A DNA stretch of 64,000 nt from Paracraurococcus lichenis (GTDB taxonomy: Bacteria; Pseudomonadota; Alphaproteobacteria; Acetobacterales; Acetobacteraceae): NCBI RefSeq assembly GCF_030657435.1, contig NZ_JAUTWS010000021.1:48313-112312 (forward strand). The letters run 5' to 3'. The notes beneath the pieces are model-generated. The model was not told where the DNA came from. It saw only the letters and a program-made list of their open reading frames with translations, and did not search any database. The translations under genes and the position numbers were made by a program. Below are positions 17,495-26,502 of the stretch, in pieces (within the stretch, counting starts at the first letter, position 1; every line of letters begins with the position of its first letter).

Positions 17495-18331
17495 ATGAGC
17501 ACCATCATGACCACGGCCGGCCTGAACGATCTTGCCGGCCCGCCGCGCGAGTTGGAAGGCCGGGTCGCGATCGTGACCGGCTCCACCTCCGGCATCGGGC
17601 TCGGCATTGCCGAGGCCCTGGCGGCGCGCGGCGCGGCGGTGGTGCTGAACGGCTTCGGCCCGGCCGCCGAGATCGGCGGCCTGTGCCGGCGCCTCGCCGA
17701 GGCGCATGACGTGCCAGTGCGCCACGACCCGGCGGACATGGGAAAGCCGGAGGAGATCGCCTGCCTGGCCGAGCGTACGGCACGCGCCTTCGGCCCCTGC
17801 GATATCCTGGTGAACAATGCCGGCGTCCAGCATGTGGCGCCGATCGAGGACTTCCCGCCGGACCGGTGGAACGCCATCCTGGCGATCAACCTCTCCGCTG
17901 CCTTCCACGCCATGCGCGCCGTGCTGCCGCGGATGAAGGCGCGGCGCTTCGGGCGGATCGTCAACATCGCCTCGGCGCATGGCCTGATCGCCTCCCCCTT
18001 CAAGTCCGCCTATGTCGCGGCGAAGCACGGCCTGGTCGGCCTGACCAAGGTCGTGGCGCTGGAGGCGGCCGAGCACGGGGTGACCTGCAACGCCGTCTGC
18101 CCCGGCTATGTCTGGACGCCGCTCGTCGCCGGCCAGGTCGCGCAGCAGGCCCTGGCGCACGGACTCACCGAGGAGAAGGTGATCCGCGAGGTCTTCCTGG
18201 CGGAACAGCCGAGCCGCCGCTTCGCCACGGTCGAGGAGGTCGCCGGGACCGTCGCCTTCCTCTGCTCGCCCGCCGCCGCCTCCGTCACCGGCACGGCGCT
18301 GCCGGTGGATGGCGGCTGGACGGCACATTGA
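17495..18331 (+). CDS. bdhA: 3-hydroxybutyrate dehydrogenase (SDR)
   Basis: A 278-residue short-chain dehydrogenase most like D-3-hydroxybutyrate dehydrogenase, which oxidises 3-hydroxybutyrate to acetoacetate with NAD+ in polyhydroxybutyrate use. Seen: the cofactor motif GSTSGIG (29-35), NNAG, the catalytic Ser region and the YVAAKHG Tyr-Lys pair; AEQPSRRFATVEEVA near the C-terminus is typical of this enzyme. ATG at 17495 follows AGGAG by 7 bases. It runs into the patatin-like gene 13 bases downstream, a pairing seen in other alphaproteobacteria. Confidence 0.87.
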   Translation: MSTIMTTAGLNDLAGPPRELEGRVAIVTGSTSGIGLGIAEALAARGAAVVLNGFGPAAEIGGLCRRLAEAHDVPVRHDPADMGKPEEIACLAERTARAFGPCDILVNNAGVQHVAPIEDFPPDRWNAILAINLSAAFHAMRAVLPRMKARRFGRIVNIASAHGLIASPFKSAYVAAKHGLVGLTKVVALEAAEHGVTCNAVCPGYVWTPLVAGQVAQQALAHGLTEEKVIREVFLAEQPSRRFATVEEVAGTVAFLCSPAAASVTGTALPVDGGWTAH

Positions 18332-18344
18332 GGGGAGCGCGGGA

Positions 18345-19484
18345 ATGGACGGGACGATGGGCCAGGGCGCGCCCCGCGCGCCGCAGCAGGTGGTGCTGGT
18401 GCTGCAGGGCGGCGGCGCGCTCGGCGCCTACCAGGCCGGTGTGTTCGAGGCGCTGCACGAGGCCGGTGTCGAACCCGATTGGGTGATCGGCACCTCGATC
18501 GGCGCGATCAATGCCGGCATCATCGCCGGCAACACGGCGGAGGACCGGCTGCCGCGGCTGCGGGAATTCTGGGCGCGGGTGGCGCATCATCCTCTGGTGG
18601 AAGCCTGGACGGCGCTGCCCGGCTTCGGTGGCGTAGTCCCGCGCTGCGCGACTCTCGCCAGCGGGGTGACGGGCTTCTTCCGGCCGAACCCGGCCGCCTT
18701 CCTCGGCTGGCAGGTGCCGCTGACGGCGGAACGCGCGGGCTACTACTCGACCGCGCCGCTGGCCGCGACGCTCGCCGGCCTGATCGATCCTGCGCGGCTG
18801 AATGCCGGCGCGCCGCGGCTGACGGTGGGCGCGGCCAATGTGCGGACGGGCGAGATGCGCTACTTCGACAGCCGCGGCACGCCGCTCGGCCTGCCGCACA
18901 TCCTCGCCTCGGGCGCCCTGCCGCCCGCCTTCCCGGCGGTGCGGATCGAGGGCGAGTTGTGGTGGGATGGCGGCATCCTGTCCAACACGCCGGTCGAGTG
19001 CGTCTTCGACGACCAGCCGCGGCGCGACTCGCTGGTCTTCGCCGTGCATATCTGGAACCCGCAGGGGCCGGAGCCGGAGACGATCGCGCAGGTGATGCAC
19101 CGGCAGAAGGACCTGCAATATGCAAGCCGTGCGGCGACCCATATCCGGCGGCAGCAGCAGATGCACCGGCTGCGGCACGTCATCAATGAGCTCTCGGCCA
19201 TGCTGCCCCCGGCGCTGCGGGAGGAGCCGCGGGCGCGGGACCTGGCGGCCTATGGTTGCCCGACGGTGATGCATGTGGTGCGGCTGCTCGCGCCCGGCCT
19301 CGACAACGAGGACCATGCCAAGGACATCGACTTCAGCCGGGCGGGCATCCGGGCGCGCTGGGAGGCGGGCCTCGTCGATACCAGGCGGGCGTTGGAAGGG
19401 CGGCCCTGGGAAAGGCTGGCCGATCCACTGGAAGGCTTCGTGCTGCACGAGCTCAGGCGCGAGGCGATGCCGGTGCCGGGGTGA
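18345..19484 (+). CDS. patatin-like phospholipase family protein
   Basis: A 379-residue predicted acyl hydrolase. The oxyanion loop QGGGALGAYQ (21-30), the nucleophile elbow GTSIG with S51, and the DGG motif (WWDGGILSNTP) form a complete Ser-Asp dyad. The C-terminal third resembles the DUF3734 tail of alphaproteobacterial patatin-like proteins. ATG at 18345 follows GGGGAG. Co-transcription with bdhA suggests a link to polyhydroxybutyrate or storage-lipid turnover, but the substrate is not shown. Confidence 0.88.
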   Translation: MDGTMGQGAPRAPQQVVLVLQGGGALGAYQAGVFEALHEAGVEPDWVIGTSIGAINAGIIAGNTAEDRLPRLREFWARVAHHPLVEAWTALPGFGGVVPRCATLASGVTGFFRPNPAAFLGWQVPLTAERAGYYSTAPLAATLAGLIDPARLNAGAPRLTVGAANVRTGEMRYFDSRGTPLGLPHILASGALPPAFPAVRIEGELWWDGGILSNTPVECVFDDQPRRDSLVFAVHIWNPQGPEPETIAQVMHRQKDLQYASRAATHIRRQQQMHRLRHVINELSAMLPPALREEPRARDLAAYGCPTVMHVVRLLAPGLDNEDHAKDIDFSRAGIRARWEAGLVDTRRALEGRPWERLADPLEGFVLHELRREAMPVPG

Positions 19485-19507
19485 CGGGCGTCGCAGGGAG
19501 GATGAGG

Positions 19508-19972
19508 ATGGGCAAGCTATGCAGCGCCCTGGCGCTCTGCCTTGCGGCGGCGGCCGCGCCGGCTGCGGCCGGGCCGGCGGAGGAGGCGGAGCGCCTCTAC
19601 GCCCGCTTCGTGGCGGTGCAGAATGCGCATGACCTCGAGCGCCTGCGCGGCCTGCTGCTCGACAGCCCGCGCTTCCTCTGGGTCAGCAACGGCCTGTCCC
19701 TCTGGGGGCCGGATGCCATGATCGCACGGCTGTCCGGCTTCCAGGCCAATGAGGTCTGGTGCATCGACCCGGACCAGCGCCGGGCGAGCGCGGTCGAGGT
19801 CGCACCCGGCGCGGCCTTCCTGCATGTGCCGCTGGTGCTGACCGTCGGCAGCGCCGCCGACCCGCAGCGCTACCATGTCCTGGTCAGCGCGCTCTGTGCC
19901 GAGACGCCGGATGGCTGGCGCATCGCGGCGCTGTTCACCACCGACGAGAACCGCGGCGAAGCGGCACGCTGA
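19508..19972 (+). CDS. secreted NTF2-like (SnoaL-type) protein
   Basis: A 154-residue protein with a signal peptide (CSALALCLAAAAAPAAAGPA) followed by one alpha+beta NTF2-like domain: a helix with YARFVAVQNAHDLERLRGLL, then strands including FLWVSNGLSLWGPDAM and WRIAALFTTDENRG. Members of this fold serve as enzymes or ligand-binding domains, and no catalytic residues can be named. ATG at 19508 is preferred to 19502 because AGGGAGG is 6 bases away. It may continue the bdhA-patatin transcript (23 bases). Confidence 0.6.
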   Translation: MGKLCSALALCLAAAAAPAAAGPAEEAERLYARFVAVQNAHDLERLRGLLLDSPRFLWVSNGLSLWGPDAMIARLSGFQANEVWCIDPDQRRASAVEVAPGAAFLHVPLVLTVGSAADPQRYHVLVSALCAETPDGWRIAALFTTDENRGEAAR

Positions 19973-20030
19973 CGTCGCGCGGCGGTCGTTGTAGATGGTG
20001 GCATGCGGTACCTGCATGCGGGGGCGGACC

Positions 20031-21167
20031 ATGGCGGTCAGGCATATGCTGGGCGGCCCGCAGAGCCGCCGCGCGCTGCGCCCGTTGAGCGCGGCGCTGG
20101 CGCTGGGGGTGGCAGTCGTCAGCGGGGCGCGGGCCCAGCCCGATGCACCCCCGGCCAGCACGCGGCCGCTGCTGCGGGTGGTGACGGGCTATTCCTCACC
20201 TTTCGTGACGCTGCCCGGCACGCCCGTCTCGGGCTACAGCGTCGAGGTCTGGCAGGAGGTGGCACGTCGCCTCGGCGCCGAGACCGAATGGCAGGTGCTG
20301 CCCGATCTCAGCGAGGACGCGCAGATCGCCGCCGTCGCGGCGGGCCAGGCGGATGCCGCCATCTCGGCACTGGCCATCACGGCGGAACGCGAGGCGCAGG
20401 TCGATTTTTCCGTCCCCTATGCCAGTTCCGGCCTGCAGGTCCTCGTGCGGGCCGGGCAGACCGATTCCTTGGGGGCGGCATTGCAGGCGCTGGCCACGCC
20501 GGCCATCCTGTGGCTGCTGCTGATCGGGGCCGGCATCGCGCTGGCGCTGGCCCATCTCCTGTGGCTGATCGAGCGCCGCGCCAACCCGGCCTTCCGGCTT
20601 TCCTATCCGCGCGCCATCGCGGAGGGAGTGTGGGGCGTGATGCTCATCATCGCCACGGGCGAGCACGGCGACCGCGATGCCCCCCGGCCGCTGAAGCGGT
20701 TCGTCGTTGGTGGCATGTGGCTGCTCGGCGTGGTGCTGATTGCGCAGTTCACCGCGACGATCACCGCCGCCCTCACTGTCGAGACGCTGCGATCGGACAT
20801 CCAGGGGCCGGGCGACCTGCCCGGCCGGACGATAGCGACGGCGCCAGGGAGCGTCGCCGCAACCTGGCTGGCGGCCCGCGACCTGCCTTTCCTGCCCGTC
20901 TCCGACACCGAGCAGGCCTATGCGATGCTGGTCCGCGGCGAGGTCCAGGCCATCGTCTACGAGGCGCCGCAGCTTCGCCATTGGCTCGCCACGCGCGGGC
21001 CCAGCATGGCCTCGCTGGTCGGTCCCGTGTTCCGGCCGGAGACATACGCGATTGCCGTCCGACTCGGCAGCCCGCTCCGCAAGCAGGTCAACGCGGCGCT
21101 GCTGTCGATGCAGGCCGATGGGACGGCCGAGGCAATCGAGCGGCGCTGGTTCGCCATGCCGAGGTGA
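20031..21167 (+). CDS. prokaryotic ionotropic glutamate receptor-like protein
   Basis: A 378-residue protein with the layout of bacterial GluR0-type channels: signal sequence, first lobe of a periplasmic amino-acid-binding domain (ISALAITAEREAQVDFSVPY), a membrane segment (LWLLLIGAGIALALAHLLW), a pore-like segment, a second membrane segment (GMWLLGVVLIAQFTATITAAL), then the second lobe ending in a typical RRWF tail. In place of a TVGYGD potassium filter it has IATGEHGD. It may be a ligand-gated channel with different selectivity, or a receptor that no longer conducts. ATG at 20031 is the most likely start; the ribosome-binding site is weak. Confidence 0.8.
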   Translation: MAVRHMLGGPQSRRALRPLSAALALGVAVVSGARAQPDAPPASTRPLLRVVTGYSSPFVTLPGTPVSGYSVEVWQEVARRLGAETEWQVLPDLSEDAQIAAVAAGQADAAISALAITAEREAQVDFSVPYASSGLQVLVRAGQTDSLGAALQALATPAILWLLLIGAGIALALAHLLWLIERRANPAFRLSYPRAIAEGVWGVMLIIATGEHGDRDAPRPLKRFVVGGMWLLGVVLIAQFTATITAALTVETLRSDIQGPGDLPGRTIATAPGSVAATWLAARDLPFLPVSDTEQAYAMLVRGEVQAIVYEAPQLRHWLATRGPSMASLVGPVFRPETYAIAVRLGSPLRKQVNAALLSMQADGTAEAIERRWFAMPR

Positions 21168-21638
21168 TGTGATGCTGGCGGCGGATGCTGCTGGATGGGG
21201 CCTGCCTGGGCCTTCCGGGCGGGGCGGTGTGGAACCGGGCCGGTCATGTTGACAGGTGGAGCCGGGCGCGGTCGCCGGAGCAGCGGGAATCGCATCGCCG
21301 GGTGGCGACCGCCGAAGGGGCCGAGCAGGGCTTCCGGTTCCCGGCCCGGGGTCCCCTCCGCTACGAGGACCTTTCCGGCGGAACTCCGATTGTTGAACGG
21401 CCAGAGGCCCTGGGCGTCGAAGTATCAGGGCACGGCTTGCGTCGGATGCAATCGAGGCAAGAGCCGCTTGATCGTGTGGCTTCGCGTCGCCAGCGCAATC
21501 ATAGGTTGCGTGACTCAGGTTCCCATTTACTGAATGAATGACGGGTATGCGGCGGGCCGCCTTGGCGCGACCGCCGGGGCGCCCCAGCTTGCGGGCAAGG
21601 CCGCGTCCCGCGGCGCCCCTTTGGGAGTCCCTCCCCGC
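21168..21638. other. 471-base region without a supported gene
   Basis: No ORF here has a recognisable product or good start. A perfect 9-base inverted repeat (GCGGTCGCC at 21268-21276 and GGCGACCGC at 21304-21312) with a 27-base loop could be part of a terminator for the receptor gene. The AT-richer end (about 21480-21545) may hold the promoter of the old yellow enzyme gene, but no clear -35/-10 pair is seen. Confidence 0.5.
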
Positions 21639-22730
21639 ATGTCCACAGACCTCTTCCAGCCGGCCCGCCTGGGCCCGCTGACCCTCCCCAACCGCATCGT
21701 CATGGCGCCGCTGACCCGCAGCCGCACCGGCAGCCGGGGCATCCCCGGCGCGATGAACGCCGAGTACTACCGCCAGCGCGCCTCGGCCGGCCTGATCATC
21801 GCGGAAGCGACGCAGATCTCCGGCCAGGGCCAGGGCTATGCCTATACCCCCGGCATCCATGACGAGGCCCAGGTCGAGGGCTGGCGCCGGGTGACGGAGG
21901 CCGTGCACCAGGCCGGCGGACGCATCGTCCTGCAGCTCTGGCATGTCGGCCGCATCTCGCATGAGAGCCTGCAGCCCGGCGGCGCCCTGCCCGTCGCGCC
22001 CTCCGCCGTGCGGCCCGAGGGCCAGGCCTTCACCGAGGCCGGCTTCCAGCCCCACCCGACGCCGCGCGCCCTGGAGACGGACGAGATCCCCGGCATCGTC
22101 GCCGACTACCGCCGCGCCGCGGAGAACGCGAAGCGCGCCGGCTTCGACGGCGTCGAGATCCACGCCGCCAATGGCTACCTCATCGACCAGTTCCTGCGCG
22201 ACAAGACCAACCGGCGCACCGACCGCTATGGCGGGTCGATCGAGAACCGCACGCGCTTCCTGTTGGAGGTGACGGAGGCGGTGACGCAGGTCTGGGGCGG
22301 CGACCGCGTCGGCGTCCGCATCTCCCCGGCCTCGCCGGCCAACGACATCGCCGACAGCAACCCGCAGGCGCTGTTCGGCTACGCCGTGGAGCAGCTCAAC
22401 CGCTTCGGCCTCGCCTACCTGCACGTGGTCGAGGGCGCGACCGGCGGCCCGCGCGACGTCATCCCCTTCGACTTCCTGGCGCTGCGGCGCGCCTTCAACG
22501 GCGCCTACATGGCCAACAACGGCTACGACCTGGCGTTGGCGCAGCAGGTGCTGCGGGAGGACAGGGCGGACCTGATCGCCTTCGGCCGGCCCTTCATCGC
22601 CAACCCGGACCTGGTCGAGCGGCTGCGTACCGGCGCACCGCTGAACGAGTTGGACCGGAACACGCTCTATGGCGGCGACGCGAAGGGGTATATCGACTAC
22701 CCGGCCCTGCAGCGGCAGGCGGCGGAATAG
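21639..22730 (+). CDS. alkene reductase, old yellow enzyme family (NemA-like)
   Basis: A 363-residue FMN-dependent NADPH:enone reductase. Family landmarks: LFQPARLGPLTLPNRIVMAPLTRSR at the start, LQLWHVGRISH, the FDGVEIHAANGYLIDQFLRD block with DRYGGSIENRTRFLLEV, and FGRPFIANPDLVERL in the phosphate-binding loop. It reduces activated C=C bonds of enones, maleimides or nitroesters. ATG at 21639 starts the conserved region; a longer in-frame ATG at 21534 adds 35 unconserved residues. It appears monocistronic. Confidence 0.93.
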   Translation: MSTDLFQPARLGPLTLPNRIVMAPLTRSRTGSRGIPGAMNAEYYRQRASAGLIIAEATQISGQGQGYAYTPGIHDEAQVEGWRRVTEAVHQAGGRIVLQLWHVGRISHESLQPGGALPVAPSAVRPEGQAFTEAGFQPHPTPRALETDEIPGIVADYRRAAENAKRAGFDGVEIHAANGYLIDQFLRDKTNRRTDRYGGSIENRTRFLLEVTEAVTQVWGGDRVGVRISPASPANDIADSNPQALFGYAVEQLNRFGLAYLHVVEGATGGPRDVIPFDFLALRRAFNGAYMANNGYDLALAQQVLREDRADLIAFGRPFIANPDLVERLRTGAPLNELDRNTLYGGDAKGYIDYPALQRQAAE

Positions 22731-22915
22731 GGCGAGCCAGGGGGAGGTCTCCCCCTGCACCTCCCCTGATGTTTCCGGTCTGGCGCGCGACCGTCCGGAC
22801 GCGCGCCAGACCGCGAGGCGTCGCGCCGTGCTTGGCCTCGGCCTCGCCGCCGTGCTTCTCTGCGGCGCCTCGCCCAACCGGGAGGCGAGGATCGACACCC
22901 TCCGAAACCGCAGCG

Positions 22916-23947
22916 ATGCCCTGCTCGATCGTCGCCGGCGCCGGACGGTTGGCTGCCCTGAGCGCCCTGGCGCTCCTCCTCCTGCCCCCGCCGCCGGCGG
23001 AGGCCCGGACCCACAGCAGGCAACTCCGGGCGACCCGGGCGGCCTCGGTCGCCTCCCGCCAGGCGCGGGCGGATGCCCTCGCGCCCCCTGAGGACCCTTC
23101 GAACGGCGTCGGCATCGCCCCCACCGCCCCCGTGCCAGCCGAGGCGACGCCGGCGCCCTGGTCGCTGGACCTGCTGCTGCCGCTGCTCTGGAACTCCGAT
23201 GCCGAGCAGGCGGCCAGCGGCATCGCCTCCCCGGAACTGACGCCCGAGGGACGCCTGACCTGGTCGCGCCGACTCGAGGCGCATCCCGTCCGCCTCTCCG
23301 CCCTGCTCGACGCCAGCACCGACCGCTTCGTCCGCGCCCGCGACGCCGATGCCGACCTGCTCTATGGCCGCCTGCGCGCCCAGTACGAGAGCGGCGCGGA
23401 TGACCAGGAATGGCAGCCCTTCCTCAGCTACGTCCCGACCTTCACCTTCGCGCCGACCTATGCCCGCCGGCTGGACACCTGGCACGACCTTGCGCTCGGC
23501 GCCTCGAAATCCTGGGAGTGGGACGGCGCCCTGCACCGCGTCGCGCCCGGCGCGGACACCGATTCCCAGGCGGCCTGGAGCGTCGCCGTCAACGGCGCCG
23601 TGCAGCGGCGGGCGCGCGACGGCGGCCCGCCCTCCGTCGCCCTGCTGCTCAATCCCTCCGTCACCTGGGCCATCTCCGCCGCCTGGAATGCCAGCCTCGA
23701 ACTGGACGTCACCCGCCGCTGGTTCGACAGGTATGACGGCCAAGGCCGCCGCGACTGGCTGCTCACCCCGATCCTGACCGTCGAGTTCCAGCCGCCGGAA
23801 GGCTGGCTGCCGCCACAGGACAGCGGCCTCGGCGCGCCGGTGCTGGACCTGCAGGTCTTCCTCACGCGCCAGCACAGCAGCGCCGCAGAGGGCCGGTTCC
23901 AGCAATGGGGCGCCGGCCCGATCCTGCGGACCGCCTGGAAATTCTGA
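22916..23947 (+). CDS. putative outer-membrane beta-barrel protein
   Basis: A 343-residue protein I cannot assign to a named family. It has a hydrophobic signal stretch (GRLAALSALALLLLPPPPAEA), then a low-complexity linker, then alternating aromatic/polar strands such as FLSYVPTFTFAPTYAR and WLLTPILTVEFQPPEGW, and it ends in WKF. A C-terminal Phe is the usual export signature of outer-membrane barrels. The start at 22916 fits the signal peptide; an in-frame ATG at 22769 would add 49 basic residues. It lies 140 bases before the PQQ dehydrogenase gene and might be linked to it. Confidence 0.6.
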   Translation: MPCSIVAGAGRLAALSALALLLLPPPPAEARTHSRQLRATRAASVASRQARADALAPPEDPSNGVGIAPTAPVPAEATPAPWSLDLLLPLLWNSDAEQAASGIASPELTPEGRLTWSRRLEAHPVRLSALLDASTDRFVRARDADADLLYGRLRAQYESGADDQEWQPFLSYVPTFTFAPTYARRLDTWHDLALGASKSWEWDGALHRVAPGADTDSQAAWSVAVNGAVQRRARDGGPPSVALLLNPSVTWAISAAWNASLELDVTRRWFDRYDGQGRRDWLLTPILTVEFQPPEGWLPPQDSGLGAPVLDLQVFLTRQHSSAAEGRFQQWGAGPILRTAWKF

Positions 23948-24087
23948 GACCGCGGCGGATTGCCTGCCGCGGAGACCGGGCGGTAGGCTGCATACGAACG
24001 TCCCTTCAGACCGCGGCCCGTCCGAGGCCGCGGCTGGAGGCGCCACGGGTCAACCCCGGGCGCCACATGAGAGCGGAGGAACATCCC

Positions 24088-25767
24088 ATGAGACTGGCCA
24101 TCGCCCTGCTCCTCGGGAGCATGGCGCTGCCGCTGGCAGCCCAGGCGCAGACGCGCGAGGACCTGCTGAACGACGGGAAGAACCCGGCGCAGGTCACGAC
24201 CTACGGCATGGGCTACCACCAGCAGCGCCACAGCCGGCTCGACCAGATCAACCGCTCCAATGTCCGGCGGCTCGTGCCGGTCTGGAGCCTCAGCATGAGC
24301 AACGACGTCGGTGAGCAGTCACAGCCGCTGGTCTATGACGGCGTGATGATCGTGACGAACGTGCGCCACACCACGGCGATCGACGTGGCAACCGGCCGCA
24401 TGCTCTGGCGCACGCCGGTCGAGTGGGATCCCGCCACCGCCCGCGTGGTCTGCTGCGGCCTGTCGAACCGCGGCGCCGCGATCTACGAGGGCAAGGTCTT
24501 CCGCACGACGATCGACGCGCATGTCCTGGCGCTCGACCTCAAGACGGGCAAGGAGCTCTGGAACGAGACCTTCGCCGACTGGACGCAGGGCATCTCCTCG
24601 ACCGTCGCGCCGACCATCGCCGATGGCGTGCTCATCACCGGCATGTCGGGCGCCGAGTTCGGCGTGCGTGGCTTCATTGATGGCTGGGACCCGGCGACCG
24701 GCAAGCATCTCTGGCGCCGCTTCACCATCCCCGGCCCGGGCGAGCCCGGCAGCGAGACCTGGCCGAAGGAGACGGAGCACTACAAGCATGGCGGCGGCAC
24801 CACCTGGATGACCGGCTCCTACGACCCGGAGCTGAACCTGGTCTACTGGGGCACCGGCAATGCCGGGCCGTGGAACCCGACGGTGCGGCCGGGCGACAGC
24901 AAGCACGCCGCGAGCGTCATCGCCATCCGGCCGAAGACCGGCGAGATCGCCTGGTCCTACCAGTGGACGCCGGGCGACATGTACGACTACGACGGCGTCA
25001 ACGAGAACATCCTGGCCGACCTGACGGTGGAGGGCCAGCCGCGCAAGGCGCTGATCCACGCCGACCGCAACGGCTTCCTCTACGTCCTCGACCGCACCAA
25101 CGGGAAGCCGATCGCGGCCCATCCCTTCGAGAAGGTGACCTGGGCGGAGAAGGTCGACCTCGGCACCGGCCGGCCGGTCGAGACCGAGCTTGCCCAGCGC
25201 ATGCGGAAGGGCGAGACGCTGGAAGTCTGGCCGGGACTGCGCGGCGGCAAGAACTGGCCGCCCATGGCCTTCAACCCCGACAGCGGCCTCGTCTTCGTCA
25301 ATACCCTGCACGACCCGCGCAGCTACACCTTCAACAACGAGGAGCAGCCGAAGCCCGGCATGCGCTACCTGGGCCTGACCATCAACACGCCGCCGAAGAA
25401 GCCGGGCGAGCCCTGGGGCTTCACCAAGGCGATCGACCCGCTGACCGGCAAGGTGCGCTGGGAGAAGCCCTCCACCGACTACCCGGCCTGGGGCGGCATG
25501 CTGAGCACCGGGAGCGGGCTGCTCTTCACCGGCCGCTCCACCGGCGAGTTCCAGGCGCTGGACCAGGAGAACGGCCAGGTGCTCTGGAGCTTCAACACCG
25601 GCACCGGCGTCAATGCGCCGCCCGTAACCTACATGGTGAACGGGAAGCAGTACGTGACGGTGCTGGCCGGCCTCGGCGGCCTGCCGGTGATCGCCGGCGC
25701 GCCGAACATCCGGGAACGGGTGCCGACCGGCGCCGCAGTTTGGACCTTCGCGGTGATGGCGGAGTGA
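24088..25767 (+). CDS. PQQ-dependent alcohol dehydrogenase, lanthanide-type signature
   Basis: A 559-residue periplasmic quinoprotein with signal peptide (LLLGSMALPLAAQAQ), an eight-bladed propeller, and the adjacent cysteine pair C122-C123 (VVCCG) that forms the disulfide over PQQ. The active-site stretch reads MYDYDGVNEN: D300 is the catalytic base and D302 two residues later is the extra aspartate that marks XoxF/PedH-type lanthanide enzymes (calcium MxaF has Ala there). It oxidises alcohols and passes electrons to cytochrome c. ATG at 24088 has GGAGGA 8 bases upstream. The next gene, overlapping by 4 bases, is a small cytochrome c. Substrate range cannot be read from sequence. Confidence 0.92.
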   Translation: MRLAIALLLGSMALPLAAQAQTREDLLNDGKNPAQVTTYGMGYHQQRHSRLDQINRSNVRRLVPVWSLSMSNDVGEQSQPLVYDGVMIVTNVRHTTAIDVATGRMLWRTPVEWDPATARVVCCGLSNRGAAIYEGKVFRTTIDAHVLALDLKTGKELWNETFADWTQGISSTVAPTIADGVLITGMSGAEFGVRGFIDGWDPATGKHLWRRFTIPGPGEPGSETWPKETEHYKHGGGTTWMTGSYDPELNLVYWGTGNAGPWNPTVRPGDSKHAASVIAIRPKTGEIAWSYQWTPGDMYDYDGVNENILADLTVEGQPRKALIHADRNGFLYVLDRTNGKPIAAHPFEKVTWAEKVDLGTGRPVETELAQRMRKGETLEVWPGLRGGKNWPPMAFNPDSGLVFVNTLHDPRSYTFNNEEQPKPGMRYLGLTINTPPKKPGEPWGFTKAIDPLTGKVRWEKPSTDYPAWGGMLSTGSGLLFTGRSTGEFQALDQENGQVLWSFNTGTGVNAPPVTYMVNGKQYVTVLAGLGGLPVIAGAPNIRERVPTGAAVWTFAVMAE

Positions 25768-26090
25768 GGCGGAGGGCCTTCGGCCGGGCGGCAACGGGGC
25801 TGCTCGGCCTGGTGCTGGTGGCGGGCCTGGCGGGGGCGCAGGACGCGCCCTCGCCCGAGGCGATCAAGGCCGGCGCGCATACCTATGCCAGCAACTGCTC
25901 GCCCTGCCACGGCGCGCGGATGCAGGATCCGGAGGGCGCCTTCGACCTGAAGACCTTCCCGCGCGGCCAGCGCGACCGCTTCTTCCGCTCGGTCCGCAAC
26001 GGGAAGAATGCCATGCCGCCCTGGGGCGGCGTGCTCTCGACCGAGGAGATCGAGGGCCTCTGGGCCTATGTCTCCTCCGGCGGGGGCTGA
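25764..26090 (+). CDS. small c-type cytochrome, partner of the PQQ dehydrogenase
   Basis: A 108-residue periplasmic cytochrome c. GTG at 25764 overlaps the dehydrogenase stop (GTGA). A signal peptide (GLLGLVLVAGLAGAQ) is followed by one haem site, NCSPCHG, and a probable distal Met in NAMPPWGG. It is the natural electron acceptor of the quinoprotein encoded just upstream. The small size and single haem resemble cytochromes placed beside xoxF-type genes. Confidence 0.85.
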   Translation: MRRRAFGRAATGLLGLVLVAGLAGAQDAPSPEAIKAGAHTYASNCSPCHGARMQDPEGAFDLKTFPRGQRDRFFRSVRNGKNAMPPWGGVLSTEEIEGLWAYVSSGGG

Positions 26091-26118
26091 GGCGGGCCGC
26101 CCGACACGCGGGGCAGGG

Positions 26119-26502
26119 TCACCAGAGGCGGGCGATGCCGAAGCGGTCGAGCGCGGCATCGGCCGAGACGAGCGTCAGCTCCTCGACCAGGGCCTGCGCC
26201 GCCAGCAGACGATCGAAGGGGTCGCGATGCACGGTCGGCAACCGTCCGGCCGTCTCAGCATGGGCGCAGGTGATCGGCAATTCGCGAAAGCCCGCAGCGC
26301 GGATGGCCGCGGCGACGTCCCGGGCGACGAGACCGACGCCCGGCAGCTTCCCCGCCGCATGCTTCAGTGCGATCTCGTAGCCGGAGGCGGCGCTGACATG
26401 CACCGCCTCGGACCCGTTCAGGGCGGCATGGGCGGTGGCGGAGACGCTGCGCAGCCCCGCCAGCCACCACAGGAAGACATGGGTATCGAGCAGGAGCCTC
26501 AC
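26119..26502 (-). CDS. PIN-domain toxin (VapC-like ribonuclease)
   Basis: A 127-residue PIN-domain protein. Acidic residues of the nuclease site are visible in LLLDTHVFLWWLAG, the SGYEIALKHAAGKL Glu, and RDPFDRLLAAQA, with a last Asp in LVSADAALDRF. This variant (LLLDTHVFLWW...) is typical of PIN toxins paired with Phd antitoxins. GTG at 26502 overlaps the antitoxin stop (GTGA). The likely role is cleavage of RNA when the antitoxin is lost. Confidence 0.88.
   Translation of the reverse strand: MRLLLDTHVFLWWLAGLRSVSATAHAALNGSEAVHVSAASGYEIALKHAAGKLPGVGLVARDVAAAIRAAGFRELPITCAHAETAGRLPTVHRDPFDRLLAAQALVEELTLVSADAALDRFGIARLW

Noticed and set aside
22769..22915. Longer N-terminus for the outer-membrane protein from ATG 22769
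   Set aside because: It would place 49 Arg/Pro-rich residues before the signal peptide; the start at 22916 gives a normal export signal.
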